A stretch of 64,000 nucleotides of DNA. It comes from an uncultured Flavobacteriales bacterium. Lineage in GTDB: Bacteria > Bacteroidota > Bacteroidia > Flavobacteriales > BACL11. A program made the position numbers and the translations under genes. Shown here piece by piece: positions 9,001 through 17,149 of this stretch; within the stretch, counting starts at the first letter, position 1; every line of letters starts with the position of its first letter. The notes below the pieces were generated by a model. It was not told the origin of the DNA and made no database searches. It was given only the letters and a program-made list of their open reading frames with translations. The stretch lies in assembly GCA_949372805.1 (NCBI GenBank), contig CASIBH010000008.1:38766-102765 (forward strand), in the 5' to 3' direction.

Positions 9001-9735
9001 ATGATAGAAGTAATAAAAAAGCAAGAACAAGCTTATGGCGAGTTCAATGGAGGAGAAATAATTGAAAATAAACCTATTGGATTCCCTAAAGAGGGAGGTA
9101 AAATAAAACCTTATTCAAATATCTTTTACTGGGCACATGCAAAGGCGGAGAAAGAAAGCACAATAGGGTTACATCCACATAAAGGGTTTGAAATCATATC
9201 ATTTGTGCTAAGTGGAAGTATAAAACATTATGACACACTTCTAAAAAAATGGATAAATTTAAATAAAGGAGATATCCAAGTAATAAAATCAGGCTCAGGA
9301 ATATCACACTCAGAGGCTTTAAATGATAAATCTTCTATATTTCAAATTTGGTTTGATCCAGATTTAAATAAAAGCTTAAACAAACCTGCAAAGTATCAAG
9401 ACTATACAAAAGACTTATTTAAATCTATAAATGGAAAAAAAGAGTTAATAGGAAAAAATTCAATTCAAATAGATTCAGAAGGAGTAGAAGTCTATGAAAT
9501 AGAAATAGAAAATAAAGAATATAAGATAGAAATTAAAGAAGGCAAAACATATTCATTATACATAATTTATGGAGAGCTTTCAATAAATACACAAAGCTTA
9601 AAACAAGATGATTTTATAATAATTACAAAAGAAAAAGAACTCTGTTTTAATTCAAATATAAAAGCCAAAATATTCTGTATAGAGACAGATACAGAACTAA
9701 CTTATAAGAGTTATTACGAAACATATATGAAATAA
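9001..9735 (+). CDS. Pirin family bicupin protein
   Basis: A 244-residue pirin-like double-cupin protein. The N-terminal cupin has HPHKGFEIISFVLSG with the His-x-His metal ligands (about residues 58-60) and GSGISHSEALND with another His and Glu, so an Fe(II)-type site is likely intact. The C-terminal cupin is less conserved. Pirins have been linked to quercetinase-like dioxygenase activity, redox sensing and binding to regulators; which applies here cannot be told. The ATG follows the umuC stop with no gap, putting it at the end of a putative umuDC transcript, an unusual partner for SOS genes. Lysine- and isoleucine-rich, but otherwise like its neighbours. Confidence 0.88.
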   Translation: MIEVIKKQEQAYGEFNGGEIIENKPIGFPKEGGKIKPYSNIFYWAHAKAEKESTIGLHPHKGFEIISFVLSGSIKHYDTLLKKWINLNKGDIQVIKSGSGISHSEALNDKSSIFQIWFDPDLNKSLNKPAKYQDYTKDLFKSINGKKELIGKNSIQIDSEGVEVYEIEIENKEYKIEIKEGKTYSLYIIYGELSINTQSLKQDDFIIITKEKELCFNSNIKAKIFCIETDTELTYKSYYETYMK

Positions 9736-9769
9736 AAAAAGGGAAGAATTTTCACTCCTCCCTTTTTTA
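9734..9769. terminator. Bidirectional terminator between pirin and htpG
   Basis: An A7-GGGA...TCCC-T7 hairpin (AAAAAAAGGGAAGA / TCCTCCCTTTTTT, with mismatches) lies in the 48-base space between two convergent genes. It has U-tracts in both directions, so it can serve both transcripts. Confidence 0.75.
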
Positions 9770-9783
9770 TTAATAATAGAGCT

Positions 9784-11688
9784 CTATTTAATTAAATTAA
9801 CACTTCTAGAAATAAAATTAGTTAGATCTTCACCTTTTAACATTCCTTGAGATAACATTGCTAAATCAAGTAATTGATTAATAAGATCTACTCGCTTCTT
9901 TTTTGTTTTCTCAGCAAGAACTTTACCAATTAATTCATGATTAGAATTAATCGCTAAATTATAGGATTCAGGCATTGCTCCAAACATTTGCATACCCCCA
10001 CCTCCAGAAAGCTGTTGTTGCTCTTTCATTCTTCTCATAAATTCACTCTGTGTAATTACAACAGGAGAGTCAGATACTGACATGTTTTGAACTTGTACCG
10101 TAAATTTCTCTTTACTAACCTGATCTTCAATCATTTTTTGTAATTTCTCTTGCTCTTTATCAGAAAGTTTTGAAACAGCAGTTTCTTCTTTTTCTATTAA
10201 CTTATCAATAATATCAGCATCAACCCTTGCAAATTGTACATCTGTATTATCTCCTTCAAGTCTACTAATTAAATGACTAATTAAAGGGCCTCCAAGTTCT
10301 AAAACTTCGTACCCCTTGTCTGTAGCAGTTTTAACAAAACTATGTTGCTCTTTAGCATCATTTGTGTACAATACAATTATTTTACCATCCTTATTTTTTT
10401 GAGATTCTTTTACTTTTTCTGAGAATTCAGCGAATGTATAGTAATTACCAGCTGTATTTTTATAAAGAGAAAAATCTTTAGCTTTATCATAGAACTTCTG
10501 CTCAGTTAGCATGCCATATTCGATAAATACCTTAACGTCATCCCATTTCTGCTCAAAATCTTTTCTATCTTTTTTAAACATTCCCGCTAGCTTATCAGCA
10601 ACTTTCTTTGTAATGTGACTAGAAATTTTCTTAACATTTCCATCTGCCTGAAGATAAGACCTAGAAACATTTAAAGGAATATCTGGCGAATCAATTACAC
10701 CATGTAAAAGAGTTAAAAATTCTGGAACTATATTTTCTACATTATCTGTAATAAAAACTTGATTACTGTATAGATTAATCTTATTCTTTTGAACCTCTAA
10801 ATTATTTTTTAACTTAGGGAAATAAAGTATTCCTGTGAGATTGAAAGGGAAATCAACATTTAAATGAATATGAAACAAAGGATCATTAAACTCCATTGGA
10901 TATAATTCCTTGTAGAAAGACTTATAATTCTCATCCTTTAAGTTAGCAGGAGTTTTTGTCCATGCAGGCTTTGTGTTATTAATAATATTATCAGAAACCT
11001 TATCAACCTTTATAATTTCTCCTTTATCATCTTTTTTACCCTTAGGATCATCTATTTTATCTGTCTTAGTACCAAACTTAATTTCAACTGGTAAAAACTT
11101 ACAGTACTTATTTAAAATAGTTGAGATTCTATTTTCCTCTAAAAATTCTGTTGAATCATCTGCAATATGCAATACAATATCAGTACCCTTAGTTTTTTTC
11201 TTTGTCTCCTCCATTGTAAAATTTGGAGAACCATCACATACCCACTTAACAGGCTTACTGTTAGGCAATTGACTCTTAGTAATAATCTCAACTTCTTTTG
11301 CAACCATAAATGCAGAGTAAAAACCAAGACCAAAATGACCAATAATTGAATTTTTAGTATCAGCATCTTTATACTTATTTACAAACTCTTCAGCTCCTGA
11401 AAATGCAATTTGATTAATATACTTATCTAATTCTTCATCAGTCATTCCAATACCGTTATCTCTAATAGTAAGAGTTTTAGCCTCTTTATCTAATAAAACC
11501 TCAACACGTAATTTAGTGATATCAGAATTCAACTCTCCAACTGTCTTTAGAGTTTTCATTTTTTGAGTTGCATCAACTGCATTAGAAACTAGTTCTCTCA
11601 GAAATATTTCATGATCTGAATAAAGAAACTGCTTAATTATTGGAAAAATATTTTCCGTTTGAACATTAATATTACCTTTTTTTATCAT
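9784..11688 (-). CDS. htpG: Molecular chaperone HtpG (Hsp90)
   Basis: A 634-residue bacterial Hsp90. The N-terminal GHKL ATPase domain shows FLRELVSNAVDATQK (Mg/ATP Glu-Asn), RDNGIGMTDEELDKYI and the lid IIGHFGLGFYSAFMVA. The middle domain includes LPLNVSRSYLQ in the form PLNVSRSYLQAD (about residue 337), which carries the catalytic-loop Arg. The C-terminal part ends in a dimerisation region (AINSNHELIGKVL). It is cytosolic, ATP-dependent, and helps fold client proteins under stress. A glycine/methionine stretch (SGGGGMQMFGAMPE) sits before the last domain, as in other Bacteroidota. Monocistronic, with its own promoter and a shared terminator. A -7-like element is 45 bases upstream; no CIRCE or other heat-shock operator is seen. 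Confidence 0.97.
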   Translation of the reverse strand: MIKKGNINVQTENIFPIIKQFLYSDHEIFLRELVSNAVDATQKMKTLKTVGELNSDITKLRVEVLLDKEAKTLTIRDNGIGMTDEELDKYINQIAFSGAEEFVNKYKDADTKNSIIGHFGLGFYSAFMVAKEVEIITKSQLPNSKPVKWVCDGSPNFTMEETKKKTKGTDIVLHIADDSTEFLEENRISTILNKYCKFLPVEIKFGTKTDKIDDPKGKKDDKGEIIKVDKVSDNIINNTKPAWTKTPANLKDENYKSFYKELYPMEFNDPLFHIHLNVDFPFNLTGILYFPKLKNNLEVQKNKINLYSNQVFITDNVENIVPEFLTLLHGVIDSPDIPLNVSRSYLQADGNVKKISSHITKKVADKLAGMFKKDRKDFEQKWDDVKVFIEYGMLTEQKFYDKAKDFSLYKNTAGNYYTFAEFSEKVKESQKNKDGKIIVLYTNDAKEQHSFVKTATDKGYEVLELGGPLISHLISRLEGDNTDVQFARVDADIIDKLIEKEETAVSKLSDKEQEKLQKMIEDQVSKEKFTVQVQNMSVSDSPVVITQSEFMRRMKEQQQLSGGGGMQMFGAMPESYNLAINSNHELIGKVLAEKTKKKRVDLINQLLDLAMLSQGMLKGEDLTNFISRSVNLIK

Positions 11689-11733
11689 CTTTTATTATTT
11701 ATAGTTTTATTATTTAAATTGCAATTTATATGC

Positions 11734-11741
11734 CAAAGATA
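11734..11741 (-). promoter_or_regulatory. -7 promoter element for htpG
   Basis: Minus-strand TATCTTTG fits TAnnTTTG, 45 bases before the htpG ATG. No -33 TTTG at correct spacing. The intergenic stretch 11689-11870 holds nothing else recognisable except the dapD element. Confidence 0.45.
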
Positions 11742-11857
11742 AATTTATGACAATCTTAGTATTAACATGAAAAAATGTCAGTAAATATATTAAAAGAAAA
11801 TATTAGAAAAATAATTTTTGAAAATGATATTCTGTATAATTAATTTTTAAAATAACA

Positions 11858-11865
11858 TATATTTG
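11858..11865 (+). promoter_or_regulatory. -7 promoter element for dapD (possibly leaderless)
   Basis: TATATTTG matches TAnnTTTG and ends only five bases before the dapD ATG (TTTGCTAATATG). If transcription starts about seven bases after the element, the mRNA would begin at or beside the start codon. A weak TCTG lies 23 bases upstream. Confidence 0.55.
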
Positions 11866-11870
11866 CTAAT

Positions 11871-12689
11871 ATGAATACTGACAATATAAAAATAATTGAA
11901 CAAGCTTGGGAAAGAAGAGAATTGCTATCTAATGAAAACACTAAAGAAGTGATCAGACGGGTAATTGAGAAATTAGACAAGGGATTACTTAGGGTTGCAG
12001 AAAAAATTAATGGAAAATGGATTGTAAATGACTGGATAAAAAAAGCAATTATCATGTATTTTCCTATTCAAAAAATGGAAACTATTGAGCTAGGCCCTTT
12101 GGAGTTTCATGATAAAATAAAATTAAAATCAAATTATGCAAAACTAAAAGTTAGAGTTGTTCCTCATGCTATAGCGAGATATGGAGCCTTTCTACAGGAG
12201 GGAGTAATAATGATGCCGTCATATGTAAATATTGGGGCATATGTAGATGCTGGAACAATGGTAGACACTTGGGCTACAGTAGGATCATGTGCTCAAATAG
12301 GTAAGAATGTACATCTTTCAGGGGGAGTTGGAATTGGTGGTGTTCTAGAGCCTATTCAAGCATCTCCAGTAATTATTGAAGATGATGTTTTTATTGGATC
12401 TAGATCTATCGTTGTTGAGGGAATTAGAATTGAAAAGGAAGCAGTAATTGGAGCGAATGTTGTTTTGACAGCCTCTACAAAAATTATTGATGTTAGTAAT
12501 AAAATACCTGTTGAAATTAAAGGGTGTATTCCAAGTAGGTCAGTTGTAATTCCAGGCACAATACAGAAAAAATTTCCTGCTGGAGAATACGGAGTTCCGT
12601 GTGCTTTAATTATTGGTAAAAGAAAAGAGAGCACTGATAAGAAAACATCATTAAATGATGCTTTAAGAACCTATAATGTTGCTGTTTAA
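11871..12689 (+). CDS. dapD: 2,3,4,5-tetrahydropyridine-2,6-dicarboxylate N-succinyltransferase
   Basis: A 272-residue left-handed beta-helix acyltransferase. It succinylates tetrahydrodipicolinate in the DapD-DapC-DapE branch leading to meso-diaminopimelate and lysine. Hexapeptide-repeat rungs are visible (GVIMMPSYVNIGAYVDAG, VGSCAQIGKNVHLSGGVG, VIIEDDVFIGSRSIVVEG), as is the conserved VVPHAIARYGAFL. Length agrees with E. coli DapD (274). It heads a six-gene run; its TAA overlaps the next ATG by one base (TAATG). The leader is only a few bases long if the TATATTTG element just upstream is the promoter. No unusual residues. Confidence 0.96.
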   Translation: MNTDNIKIIEQAWERRELLSNENTKEVIRRVIEKLDKGLLRVAEKINGKWIVNDWIKKAIIMYFPIQKMETIELGPLEFHDKIKLKSNYAKLKVRVVPHAIARYGAFLQEGVIMMPSYVNIGAYVDAGTMVDTWATVGSCAQIGKNVHLSGGVGIGGVLEPIQASPVIIEDDVFIGSRSIVVEGIRIEKEAVIGANVVLTASTKIIDVSNKIPVEIKGCIPSRSVVIPGTIQKKFPAGEYGVPCALIIGKRKESTDKKTSLNDALRTYNVAV

Positions 12690-13810
12690 TGCGAATTGGA
12701 TTTGATGCAAAACGTGCTTTCTCTAACTATACTGGATTAGGAAACTACTCCCGAGATACAATTAGAATTCTTAGTGAGAATTTCACAAGTAACCAATATT
12801 TTCTTTATACACCAAAAGAAAAATATAATAGCAGACTAAGTTTCATTAAAGAGTCTAAAAATATTTTCATAAGAACACCTCAAAGAATTTTTGGAAAAAT
12901 ATTTATTAGTCTTTGGAGGAGCAAGACAATTGTTAAAGATCTATTTCAAAATAAAATAGATCTTTATCACGGTCTAAGCCATGAAATCCCACTTTCAATT
13001 GAAAAAACTAATATAAAATCTATAGTTACAATACATGACCTTATATATCTGAGATATCCCAATTTATTCTCTAAAATTGATAGAAAAATTTATGATATAA
13101 AATTTAGATCTGCATGTAAGAGAGCTAATAGAATAATAGCTGTAAGTGAACAAACAAAGAAAGATATTATTAAATACTTCAAAATAGATAAGAATAAAAT
13201 ATCTGTTGTTTACCAAGGGTGTAGTAAAACTTTCCAAAAAGAAAAAGGTATTAAAGAAATTAATGCTTGTATAAATAAGTATCGGCTTCCAAAAAAATAC
13301 CTATTATATGTTGGAAGTATAGAAGAAAGAAAAAATCTTTTAACACTTCTTAAATCAATGACTATTCTAACAAATGAAACTCTTGTAGTTATTGGAGATG
13401 GAAAAATCTACAAAAAAAAATGTTTAGAATTTATCAAAAAAAATAAGCTTGAGAAAAGAATTATCATTATTTCTAATTTAGATTTGGATACAATGGCCTG
13501 CATCTATCAGAGAGCAGATATTATGATATATCCATCTATCTTTGAAGGTTTTGGAATCCCAATTTTAGAGGCATTGTTTAGCAAAACTCCAGTTATCACT
13601 ACTAAAGGAGGCTGTTTTTCTGAAGCTGGAGGTGAAGGTTCAATGTACATTAACTCAACTTCAAGCGAAGAAATTAAAGAGGCCGTAATAAAAATAAAAA
13701 ATGATACAGTATTAAGAAATAATATGATTAAAAAAGGTTTTGAGTATGCTCAAAAATTCAAAGATGAAAAGATTGCTAAAAATATTATAGACTGCTACAA
13801 ATTAGTTTAG
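12689..13810 (+). CDS. Glycosyltransferase family 4 (group 1)
   Basis: A 373-residue GT-B fold glycosyltransferase. The N-terminal acceptor domain includes LYHGLSHEIPL and IVTIHDLIYLRYP; the C-terminal donor domain has YVGSIEERKNLLTLL and the E-x7-E-type motif SIFEGFGIPILEALFSKTPV near residue 285. These are typical of GT4 mannosyl- or glucosyltransferases that build envelope polysaccharide or glycolipid. No membrane segment is apparent, so it is cytosolic or membrane-peripheral. It overlaps dapD by one base and is followed two bases later by the tsaC-like gene. Donor and acceptor cannot be assigned; the context (amino-acid and tRNA genes) gives no help. Confidence 0.9.
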   Translation: MRIGFDAKRAFSNYTGLGNYSRDTIRILSENFTSNQYFLYTPKEKYNSRLSFIKESKNIFIRTPQRIFGKIFISLWRSKTIVKDLFQNKIDLYHGLSHEIPLSIEKTNIKSIVTIHDLIYLRYPNLFSKIDRKIYDIKFRSACKRANRIIAVSEQTKKDIIKYFKIDKNKISVVYQGCSKTFQKEKGIKEINACINKYRLPKKYLLYVGSIEERKNLLTLLKSMTILTNETLVVIGDGKIYKKKCLEFIKKNKLEKRIIIISNLDLDTMACIYQRADIMIYPSIFEGFGIPILEALFSKTPVITTKGGCFSEAGGEGSMYINSTSSEEIKEAVIKIKNDTVLRNNMIKKGFEYAQKFKDEKIAKNIIDCYKLV

Positions 13811-13811
13811 T

Positions 13812-14366
13812 ATGATTGAAGAAATAAATAATACAATTAAAATATTAAAGCAAGGAGGAATAATTCTTTATCCAACTGATACAATTTGGGGGATTGGTTG
13901 TGATGCAAATAATAAAAAGGCGATACGAAAAATATATAACTTAAAAAAAAGAGCTAAGAGCAAGGCATTAATTATTTTAATTGCAGAATATGCTAATCTA
14001 TATAAATTAATGAATCAGGTGCCACCAAATGCATATAATGAAATGCATAATGAAAAACCAACTACTGTAATATTTGATGATGTTATAAATATAGCTAATG
14101 AAGTATCTGCCGAAGATAAAAGTACAGCAATAAGATTAGTAAAAGATCCTTTTTGTAAGGAGTTAATTTACAAACTAAAAAGTCCTTTAGTTTCAACATC
14201 AGCAAATATTAGTGGAGATAATAATCCAAAAATATTCTCAGAGATTAATCAGGAATTAATTAAAAATGTTGATTATGTAGTAAATTTGCGAAAAGAAGAG
14301 ATAATGATTAATCCATCAAGAATAATTAAAATTAACAGAGATGGAATTAAAACAAATATAAGATAA
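13812..14366 (+). CDS. tsaC: L-threonylcarbamoyladenylate synthase, TsaC/YrdC/Sua5 core
   Basis: A 184-residue YrdC-fold enzyme that makes threonylcarbamoyl-AMP from threonine, bicarbonate and ATP, the first step of t6A37 modification of ANN-decoding tRNAs. Visible motifs are LYPTDTIWGIGCDANN, the KR...SK pair in NLKKRAKSKALIILI that binds substrate, and STSANISGD near the C-terminus. It contains only the YrdC core without the Sua5 extension domain, so it is TsaC-like in length. It starts two bases after the glycosyltransferase stop and ends just before cca. The neighbouring cca and miaA support a tRNA role. Confidence 0.92.
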   Translation: MIEEINNTIKILKQGGIILYPTDTIWGIGCDANNKKAIRKIYNLKKRAKSKALIILIAEYANLYKLMNQVPPNAYNEMHNEKPTTVIFDDVINIANEVSAEDKSTAIRLVKDPFCKELIYKLKSPLVSTSANISGDNNPKIFSEINQELIKNVDYVVNLRKEEIMINPSRIIKINRDGIKTNIR

Positions 14367-14368
14367 TT

Positions 14369-15787
14369 GTGAATTTTCAAAAAAACCTTAATAATCCTAT
14401 TTTCAAAATAGTTGGAGAGATTTCAGATAAATTAAATATCTCTTCATATGTTGTGGGAGGATGGGTTCGTGATATGCTTTTAGACAGAAAAAGAAAAGTT
14501 ACTGATATTGATTTTGTTTGTATCGGAAGCGGTATTGAATTAGCAAAAAATGTTGCTAAAGAATTAAAAGGAGCTGAATTTAAATTCTTTAAAAACTTTG
14601 GAACAGCAATGGTAAATTTTAATGGTGAAAACTATGAGTTTGTTGGTGCAAGAAAAGAATCATACAGAGATGATTCAAGAAAACCATTAGTAGAAGATGG
14701 AAGCTTGGATGACGATCAAAATAGAAGAGATTTTACGATTAACGCTATGTCCATTCAATTAAACAAACACCAATATGGCAACTTTATAGATCCATTTGAC
14801 GGAATAAAAGACTTAGAGAGAAAAATTATAAAAACACCATTAGACCCTGATATAACATTCTCTGATGACCCACTAAGAATGATGAGAGCAGTAAGGTTTG
14901 CAAGCGAACTAAATTTCATAATATCAGAAAAAACTCTCAATGCAATTTCAAGAAATGCAAAAAGACTTTCAATAATCTCGCAGGAAAGAATTACTGATGA
15001 ATTAAATAAAATTATTTTATCTGAAGTGCCATCTCAAGGCTTTAAAATATTATTTAATACTAAATTATTGCATGAATTTTTTATTGAATTCACTTATTTA
15101 CAGGGTGTAGAAATAATAAATAACCATGCTCACAAAGATAACTTTTATCACACCTTAGAAGTGCTAGATAATATATCATTAAAAACCTCAGATTTATGGT
15201 TAAGATGGGCTGCTATATTACATGATATAGCAAAACCTCAAACGAAAAAATATGAAAAAATTGTAGGATGGACTTTTCATGCACATGAATTTATAGGCAG
15301 TAAAATGACGCCAAAGATTTTTAAAAAATTAAAACTTCCTTTAAATCATAAAATGCAGTATGTTAAAAAATTAGTATCTCTTCATTTAAGACCAATTGTT
15401 CTGGCTCAAGAAGTTGTAACTGATTCAGCAATAAGACGCTTATTATTTGACGCTGGTAATGACATTGAAGATTTAATGACACTATGTGATGCAGATATAA
15501 CATCAAAAAATCCTAATAAAGTCAAAAAATACCTTTCAAACTTTCAGCTTGTCAGAAAGAAACTTCTTGAAGTTGAAGAAAAAGATCGAGTAAGAAACTT
15601 TCAACCTCCAGTAGATGGTAATGAAATAATGGAAATGTTTGTAGTTTCATCAGGAAAACAAATAGGCTTACTAAAGCATGCCATCAAAGAAGCAATTTTA
15701 GATGGAATTGTTAAAAATGAAAAAACTGATGCTATAGAATTTTTAAAAATTAAAGCAAAAGAATTAAATATTGAGATTGTCAAATGA
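14369..15787 (+). CDS. cca: CCA tRNA nucleotidyltransferase with HD domain
   Basis: A 472-residue class II nucleotidyltransferase that adds or repairs the 3'-CCA of tRNAs. The head domain shows SYVVGGWVRDMLLDRK, then the catalytic DID (VTDIDFVCIG), the NRRDFTINAMS motif and DPLRMMRAVRFASELNF. An HD phosphohydrolase-type domain follows (LHDIAKPQTK, GWTFHAHEFIGSK near residue 305). Starts with GTG at 14369, two bases after the tsaC stop; no internal ATG preserves the head domain. Poly(A) polymerase I shares this fold, but the tRNA context and length favour the CCA-adding enzyme. The last four bases overlap the next gene (ATGA). Confidence 0.93.
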   Translation: MNFQKNLNNPIFKIVGEISDKLNISSYVVGGWVRDMLLDRKRKVTDIDFVCIGSGIELAKNVAKELKGAEFKFFKNFGTAMVNFNGENYEFVGARKESYRDDSRKPLVEDGSLDDDQNRRDFTINAMSIQLNKHQYGNFIDPFDGIKDLERKIIKTPLDPDITFSDDPLRMMRAVRFASELNFIISEKTLNAISRNAKRLSIISQERITDELNKIILSEVPSQGFKILFNTKLLHEFFIEFTYLQGVEIINNHAHKDNFYHTLEVLDNISLKTSDLWLRWAAILHDIAKPQTKKYEKIVGWTFHAHEFIGSKMTPKIFKKLKLPLNHKMQYVKKLVSLHLRPIVLAQEVVTDSAIRRLLFDAGNDIEDLMTLCDADITSKNPNKVKKYLSNFQLVRKKLLEVEEKDRVRNFQPPVDGNEIMEMFVVSSGKQIGLLKHAIKEAILDGIVKNEKTDAIEFLKIKAKELNIEIVK

Positions 15788-16257
15788 AGTATCATATAAG
15801 AATTTATCTTGAATCAAAAGAAGATGTAACTAGAGAAATTGAGATCTCTGGAGAAGATAATCTTATGGAACTTCATAATATAATTACTCAATCTTGTAAC
15901 CTTAATGATAAAGAGCTTGCATCATTTCATTTAACAAATGATGAATTTGATTTATTAAAAGAGATTCCACTAATTCCAATTGATGAAAATACAAAAGAAT
16001 CTATGGAGCAAGTTCATATAAAGGAATTATTGATGCAAAAAGATGATAGGTTAATTTATATTTATGATTATATGAAAATGTGGAGATTCTTAGTTGAATT
16101 AAAAGAGATCTCATCACAAATTATAACAAAACCAAAATGTATTTTTAAATCAGGAGAAATGCCAACACAAGCTCCAGAAATAACATTTGATAATGATAAT
16201 CAAGAAGAAAATGAATTTTCCGAGGAAGATTCATTTGATGAGTATAATGAATACTAA
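15784..16257 (+). CDS. Plasmid pRiA4b ORF-3-like family protein
   Basis: A 157-residue protein of the pRiA4b ORF-3-like / IS1096 passenger (TnpR-like) fold family. The features that point there are the N-terminal beta strand YHIRIYLESKEDVTREIEI, the helix ELHNIITQSC, and the central YDYMKMWRFLVELKEI, where relatives have a D-x-W-x-F-x-V-x-L motif. The last 30 residues are strongly acidic and probably disordered. No transposase or inverted repeats are nearby, so the name does not mean a mobile element here. It overlaps cca by four bases and miaA by eleven, which suggests tight coupling with tRNA genes. Molecular function unknown. Confidence 0.8.
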   Translation: MKYHIRIYLESKEDVTREIEISGEDNLMELHNIITQSCNLNDKELASFHLTNDEFDLLKEIPLIPIDENTKESMEQVHIKELLMQKDDRLIYIYDYMKMWRFLVELKEISSQIITKPKCIFKSGEMPTQAPEITFDNDNQEENEFSEEDSFDEYNEY

Positions 16258-17149
16258 AACAAAAAAGTTAATTATTGTTCTTGGTCCAACTGCAAGTGGA
16301 AAAACATCACTTGCAGTTGAAATTGCAAAAAATAAAAAAACAGAAATTATTTCATGTGACTCGAGACAGTTTTTTAAAGAGATGTCGATTGGAACAGCAA
16401 TACCAACTAAAAATCAGCTGAAAGAAATCCAACACCATTTCATACATCACATTAGTATAAATGAAGAATATAATGCAGGTTTATTTGAAACTGGTGCTTT
16501 ATTAGCCTTAGAAGAAATTTTTAAACAAAGTGAATATGCTATTATGGTAGGTGGTTCAGGCTTATATATAAATGCAATATGTAATGGAATTGATGCCATA
16601 CCTCAAGTTCCAAAACTTATTAGACAAAAACTAGTTGACGAATATAATTGTAAAGGGCTTGAGTGGCTTCAAAAAAAAGCTATAGATATAAATAAAAATA
16701 TACTAGAAAAAATTGATAAAAATAATCCACAAAGATTAATTAGATATTTAGAGGTCTTTGAATTTACAGGAAAAGAAATTCAATCATTTTATAAAAAAAC
16801 AAAAACTAAAAGAAATTTTGAAATAATTAAAGTAGGAATCTCAATTGAAAGAGAGAATCTATATAAAAGAATAAATAATAGAGTGGATTTAATGATTGCA
16901 GATGGTTTATTAGAAGAAGTTAAAAGCTTAAAGCATTTAAAACATAAAAACCCATTACAAACTGTTGGATACAGAGAAATATTTGATTTTTTAGATAATA
17001 AAATAACATTTAAAAAAGCTATTGAAGAAATCAAACAAAATACAAGAAGATTAGCCAAAAGACAGATGACATGGTTTAGAAAAGACAAAGAAATAAAATG
17101 GATAGACATTAACTCAAAAGAAATTAAAATAGCTATCTCAGAATTGTAA
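16247..17149 (+). CDS. miaA: tRNA dimethylallyltransferase
   Basis: A prenyltransferase that puts dimethylallyl on A37 of UNN-decoding tRNAs (i6A37), using DMAPP. The N-terminal P-loop is IVLGPTASGKTSLAVEIA; SCDSRQFFKEMSIGTA, GGSGLYINAICNGID, LQTVGYREIFDF and RRLAKRQMTWFRKD are all family motifs. The ORF track starts at 16187, but that adds 20 residues with no family match (MIMIIKKKMNFPRK...) read through the acidic tail of the upstream gene. The ATG at 16247 gives the normal start and about 300 residues. Its last 17 bases overlap the end of the convergent SprB-repeat gene. Confidence 0.95.
   Translation: MNTKTKKLIIVLGPTASGKTSLAVEIAKNKKTEIISCDSRQFFKEMSIGTAIPTKNQLKEIQHHFIHHISINEEYNAGLFETGALLALEEIFKQSEYAIMVGGSGLYINAICNGIDAIPQVPKLIRQKLVDEYNCKGLEWLQKKAIDINKNILEKIDKNNPQRLIRYLEVFEFTGKEIQSFYKKTKTKRNFEIIKVGISIERENLYKRINNRVDLMIADGLLEEVKSLKHLKHKNPLQTVGYREIFDFLDNKITFKKAIEEIKQNTRRLAKRQMTWFRKDKEIKWIDINSKEIKIAISEL

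Noticed and set aside
16187-16246. Long miaA start in the ORF track
   Set aside because: The extra 20 residues read out of frame through the acidic tail of the upstream gene; MiaA homology begins near the ATG at 16247.
15784-16257. Insertion-sequence remnant suggested by the pRiA4b/IS1096-type family name
   Set aside because: No transposase, inverted repeats or target duplication around it; overlaps both neighbours like an ordinary operon gene.
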